The position numbers and the translations under genes are program-made. From the NCBI GenBank assembly GCA_017745015.1, contig JAGIAF010000050.1, positions 1 to 15,111 of the forward strand: 15,111 bases of DNA. Reading direction: 5' to 3'. The stretch is from Bdellovibrio sp. Its GTDB lineage: Bacteria; Bdellovibrionota; Bdellovibrionia; Bdellovibrionales; Bdellovibrionaceae. This document shows positions 12,649-15,111 of the stretch, piece by piece. The notes under the pieces are model-generated. The model saw only the letters and a list, made by a program, of their open reading frames with translations. It searched no databases and was not told the DNA's origin. Position 1 is the stretch's first letter; every line of letters begins with the position of its first letter.

Positions 12649-13431
12649 TTAAGCTGCTTTCTTAGTCGTGCCACGTTCGCTTGGAAGAAGATAACTCTTA
12701 ATGCTTTCTTCAACTACGATTGGATGCTTCTTGTCGCGGATCAATTTAAATCCGTCGATCACCATCATACGGATGATATTGTCCATGCGATTGACCTTCG
12801 CCAGGTTTTCACCCAACGGCAGGAAGATGAAGTTCGCAACCGCGATACCATACATAGTTGCAACAAGGGCGATGGCCATGGAAGGACCCATTTTTTGAGC
12901 CGCATCAGCGCCGCCCATGTTTTGCATCAACGAGATGATACCGATCACGGCGCCAAGAAGACCGAAAGCGGGTGGGAACTTCGCCAGAGCTTTGAAGATT
13001 TCAGCATCTTCTTCGTAGCGATGATTCATGTTGTGCGCGCGTTTTACCAAGATTTTATCCATTTGTTCTGGGTCAACGGCACCTTCCACAGACATCGAGA
13101 TTACTTCCTTCAAGAAAGGAGTCTTGATCGTCGCAACTTTGTCACGAAGATAGCTATCGTTTTCGCGATAGCCCTTTGCCAAATCTACCATTTCCGTGAT
13201 GGCGACGTTGATGTCATCGTTTTTACCAAGGGCTCTTTTGAAGAACACCTTGATCAAAGCCAACAGTTTTTTTGCTGAAAAGCTCAATAGACTTGCGGCA
13301 ATCGTACCACCAATTACGATGACGAAGGCATGCGTGTCCAAGAAGACCTTTGCCTTGTCAGTGGAAGTCACCATCGCACCAATCAAAACAGTGAAGGCCA
13401 TCATGAGGCCTAAAAGTGCTGATAAATTCAT
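12649..13431 (-). CDS. motA: Flagellar stator protein MotA
   Basis: 260 aa, typical length. MotA couples ion flow to rotation by contacting FliG. There are four membrane helices: about 4-22, 34-52, 153-170 and 183-206. The cytoplasmic loop lies between helices 2 and 3. FPPAFGLLGAVIG contains the Pro (153) equivalent to the functionally essential Pro of helix 3. GPSMAIALVATMYGIAVANFIFLPLG forms helix 4. At the two positions that carry Thr in sodium-driven PomA, this protein has Ala161 (GLLGA) and Ala191 (LVATMYG), which suggests proton coupling (inference). AAGGAG lies 7 bases before the ATG, overlapping the end of the preceding envelope-protein gene (14-base gap), so the pair belongs to a longer operon. 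Confidence 0.96.
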   Translation of the reverse strand: MNLSALLGLMMAFTVLIGAMVTSTDKAKVFLDTHAFVIVIGGTIAASLLSFSAKKLLALIKVFFKRALGKNDDINVAITEMVDLAKGYRENDSYLRDKVATIKTPFLKEVISMSVEGAVDPEQMDKILVKRAHNMNHRYEEDAEIFKALAKFPPAFGLLGAVIGIISLMQNMGGADAAQKMGPSMAIALVATMYGIAVANFIFLPLGENLAKVNRMDNIIRMMVIDGFKLIRDKKHPIVVEESIKSYLLPSERGTTKKAA

Positions 13432-13445
13432 TGCCTAACTCCTTA

Positions 13446-14024
13446 CTACTTAAAACACCAAAATAAAGATCCAACGAGCGACATGGACGTGATGTTTCCT
13501 GTGCCAATTGTTGTCATCGCCATGATGAACTCTCCGCGAGCGCCCAATTTGTCCGTCAGTTGCAAATCCGCGCCAACACGGGGAGAGATATAAAAACCAG
13601 CGGCATTTGAGGTCTTGCCATTTTCGTCTGGAAGATTATTCGATTGTCCAATGCCCATACCCATTCCATAGAAAAATCCGACATCCCTAAAAACGATTTC
13701 ATTCGGGTCGAGTTTCTCTGCAGAAACATAAGGTGTGGGAATTGCATTTAAATACCACTGAAAGAAAAGTCCCGAAAAGGAGTTTGAGGTCGCCATCGGG
13801 CTCATGGAAAGAGAGCGAAGGTGCTCAAACCCCATCAATAATTTTGAGTGATATACGAAGTCCACCGTAATCAAAGTTGTCAGAGGTCCTTCGTCTTCTG
13901 AGATTTCGTTGGAAGTCGTCGTCGATCCCAAGCCAAGCCCCCCAGCAAGACGGAAGCCGGCTTGAGCTTGGGGATTGAAACCAATAAGAAGAAGTACACT
14001 CAATAGGAGGGATTTAAGCCGCAT
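13446..14024 (-). CDS. Small exported, probably beta-barrel, envelope protein in the motAB operon
   Basis: 192 aa from the ATG at 14022-14024, chosen because a textbook signal peptide follows (MRLKSLLLSVLLLIGFNPQAQA) and GGGGA lies 5 bases before it. A GTG at 14045 would add 7 residues with no advantage. The mature part has alternating hydrophobic and polar residues and Gly/aromatic pairs (GFRLAGGLGLGS, FFQWYLNAIP, FFYGMGMGIG, GFYISPRVGADLQLTDK), typical of small outer-membrane beta-barrels. It lacks the usual C-terminal Phe, ending FWCFK. The start overlaps the preceding FliG-like gene by 11 bases, and 14 bases separate it from motA, so it is firmly part of the operon. The family is not recognised; a link to the motor or envelope around it is inferred from position only. 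Confidence 0.65.
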   Translation of the reverse strand: MRLKSLLLSVLLLIGFNPQAQAGFRLAGGLGLGSTTTSNEISEDEGPLTTLITVDFVYHSKLLMGFEHLRSLSMSPMATSNSFSGLFFQWYLNAIPTPYVSAEKLDPNEIVFRDVGFFYGMGMGIGQSNNLPDENGKTSNAAGFYISPRVGADLQLTDKLGARGEFIMAMTTIGTGNITSMSLVGSLFWCFK

Positions 14025-15111
14025 GGGATTCCCCAGTCTCGCCACGCTCTATATAGATACGGGCGATCGTGATGTTTTCCGCATGCAAAATTTTCGTCCA
14101 TTTTGCTTTCAACAACTTGATCTTCTGATTTTGCAAGTTCAAGTCTATTTTAGAATTCAATTTCAGATCGTCTTCCAAGATCGTTTTCATGACTGGAGGA
14201 CATTCTGCCAAGATCGCATTTTGCGCTGCGGGAAGAACTTTGATAAGTTGCAAAACCTCTTCCGCAGTTGCGATTTGAGTTAAACGACGGATGAAATCGG
14301 GTTTCCATTCATCGATAAAGGCAAAAGTGATGTAATTGTGCTTAAGACTTTTGCCGTCCATTGGAAGAGAAGGCGCTACTTTACGCAACGTCGTAATCTC
14401 ATCAACAGGGGACAATGTCTGGATCGCATCGAGTGTTCTTGGGAATAAATTCACCAAACGAGTTTGTTCTTTCGATTGTTGTGACTCAACGATTACTTTC
14501 ACACTCGTATCATGGTCCCAGATTTTCTTAACATTCACTTCTGAGTTCAGAAGCATGTTGCGAATCGTGTTGAGCTTTTCGAACTCGTCCATCTGAGTCA
14601 ACAGATCTGACTGGGTTTCTTTCGGTAAATACATAAGAGCAAGGGCTCTTGTATCTTCCGGTTGGTGCTCAAGAAGATCCTTAACATCATGCACTTCCGC
14701 TTGGTTCAAGAAGTCGAACGGACGGCGCAGTGATTGAATACCCAAAGTTCTTACGCTGATAAGATCCCAATAGATAACATTGAGAATTTGCAGTTTCTCG
14801 AGGTCATCCATATTTGCGATATTGCGATAAGATTCCGCCAAGTGTTCTTCATAATTAGAAATCATGTCTTGTTCCAATGGAACGCGCAGAGCGGCCATGG
14901 CACCAGTTTCTTTCATGATTTTTTCGCGGGCACTGATCAGGCAGTCGACAAGAAGGGCTGTCTTGGTGAAGCCTTCTTCATTGGCATCAATCCATACCTT
15001 GATAAGTTCATTGGTCTTTGTGCCAATTTCCATACAGATGAAAGCGATCTTTTTTATTAAGGCATCAAGCTCTTCGCTTGGCAAGCGGCTGACAGGTCCA
15101 GGAAGTAAATC
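14014..15111 (-). CDS. FliG-like protein, N-terminus outside the window
   Basis: The frame is open to the window edge; the first visible codons read DLLPGPVSRLPSEELDALIKK, so the true start lies beyond 15111. Numbered from the Leu codon at 15082-15084, two FliG-like blocks are visible. Residues 137-165 (LLEHQPEDTRALALMYLP, then KETQSDLLTQM) resemble the FliG middle-domain EHPQ-type armadillo repeat. Residues 249-342 (HNYITFAFIDEW..FIRRLTQI, EEVLQLIKVLPAAQNAILAE, VMKTILEDDLKL, ending KILHAENITI) follow the whole FliG C-terminal domain in order. FliG is the rotor protein that MotA pushes against. Here the torque-helix acidic pair falls on Trp260-Lys261 and the conserved Arg on Thr269, so it is probably not a standard rotor subunit. 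It overlaps the next gene by 11 bases and heads the visible part of the motAB operon. Similarity was judged by eye. Confidence 0.6.
   Translation of the reverse strand, partial: DLLPGPVSRLPSEELDALIKKIAFICMEIGTKTNELIKVWIDANEEGFTKTALLVDCLISAREKIMKETGAMAALRVPLEQDMISNYEEHLAESYRNIANMDDLEKLQILNVIYWDLISVRTLGIQSLRRPFDFLNQAEVHDVKDLLEHQPEDTRALALMYLPKETQSDLLTQMDEFEKLNTIRNMLLNSEVNVKKIWDHDTSVKVIVESQQSKEQTRLVNLFPRTLDAIQTLSPVDEITTLRKVAPSLPMDGKSLKHNYITFAFIDEWKPDFIRRLTQIATAEEVLQLIKVLPAAQNAILAECPPVMKTILEDDLKLNSKIDLNLQNQKIKLLKAKWTKILHAENITIARIYIERGETGESHAA

Noticed and set aside
12724..13278. A 184-codon plus-strand open frame opposite motA.
   Set aside because: The antisense protein is His/Asp-rich with no domain, as expected from reverse reading of MotA codons.

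Overview
The window looks like chromosome of a Gram-negative, flagellated, GC-moderate bacterium of the Bdellovibrio type. This is inferred from the gene style: exported proteins with signal peptides, an outer-membrane DUF3943 protein, many tiny XRE regulators, a sigma-54 two-component pair and a motAB stator operon. No rRNA, tRNA, IS element or CRISPR array is visible. The species cannot be fixed from the sequence alone.

Layout. 1-224 (-): N-terminus of a FUSC-type membrane protein running off the left edge. 286-1116 (-): exported intradiol ring-cleavage dioxygenase homologue. 1246-2358 (-): DUF3943 envelope protein, ended by a clear hairpin at 1189-1217. 2555-4268: a small regulatory cluster. 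It has an unknown 155-aa protein coupled to an XRE protein (-), then two further small HTH proteins (+). Its divergent intergenic region carries two equal-sized inverted repeats in tandem. 4303-5874 (-): GapN-like aldehyde dehydrogenase with an altered catalytic-Glu motif. 6024-9538 (+): hybrid sensor kinase and sigma-54 activator, joined by a TGATG overlap. 9593-10039 (-): Lrp/AsnC regulator, divergent from a DUF2917-like small protein (10125-10391, +). 10555-11808 (+): exported protein of unknown function behind two adjoining palindromes. 11888-15111 (-): an operon reading, in transcription order, FliG-like protein (partial), small envelope protein, motA, motB, closed by a terminator shared with the convergent gene.

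How they work together. The motAB operon is the most informative unit. Its first visible gene looks like a divergent FliG (rotor/C-ring) whose torque-helix charges are not kept, followed by a signal-peptide barrel-like protein and then a stator pair. Stator, rotor-like and envelope functions are therefore probably co-expressed. The kinase/activator pair has no obvious sigma-54 target promoter in the window, so its regulon lies elsewhere. Several genes have inverted repeats placed directly over the promoter or ribosome binding site. Two of these put the Shine-Dalgarno sequence in a hairpin loop abutting the ATG.
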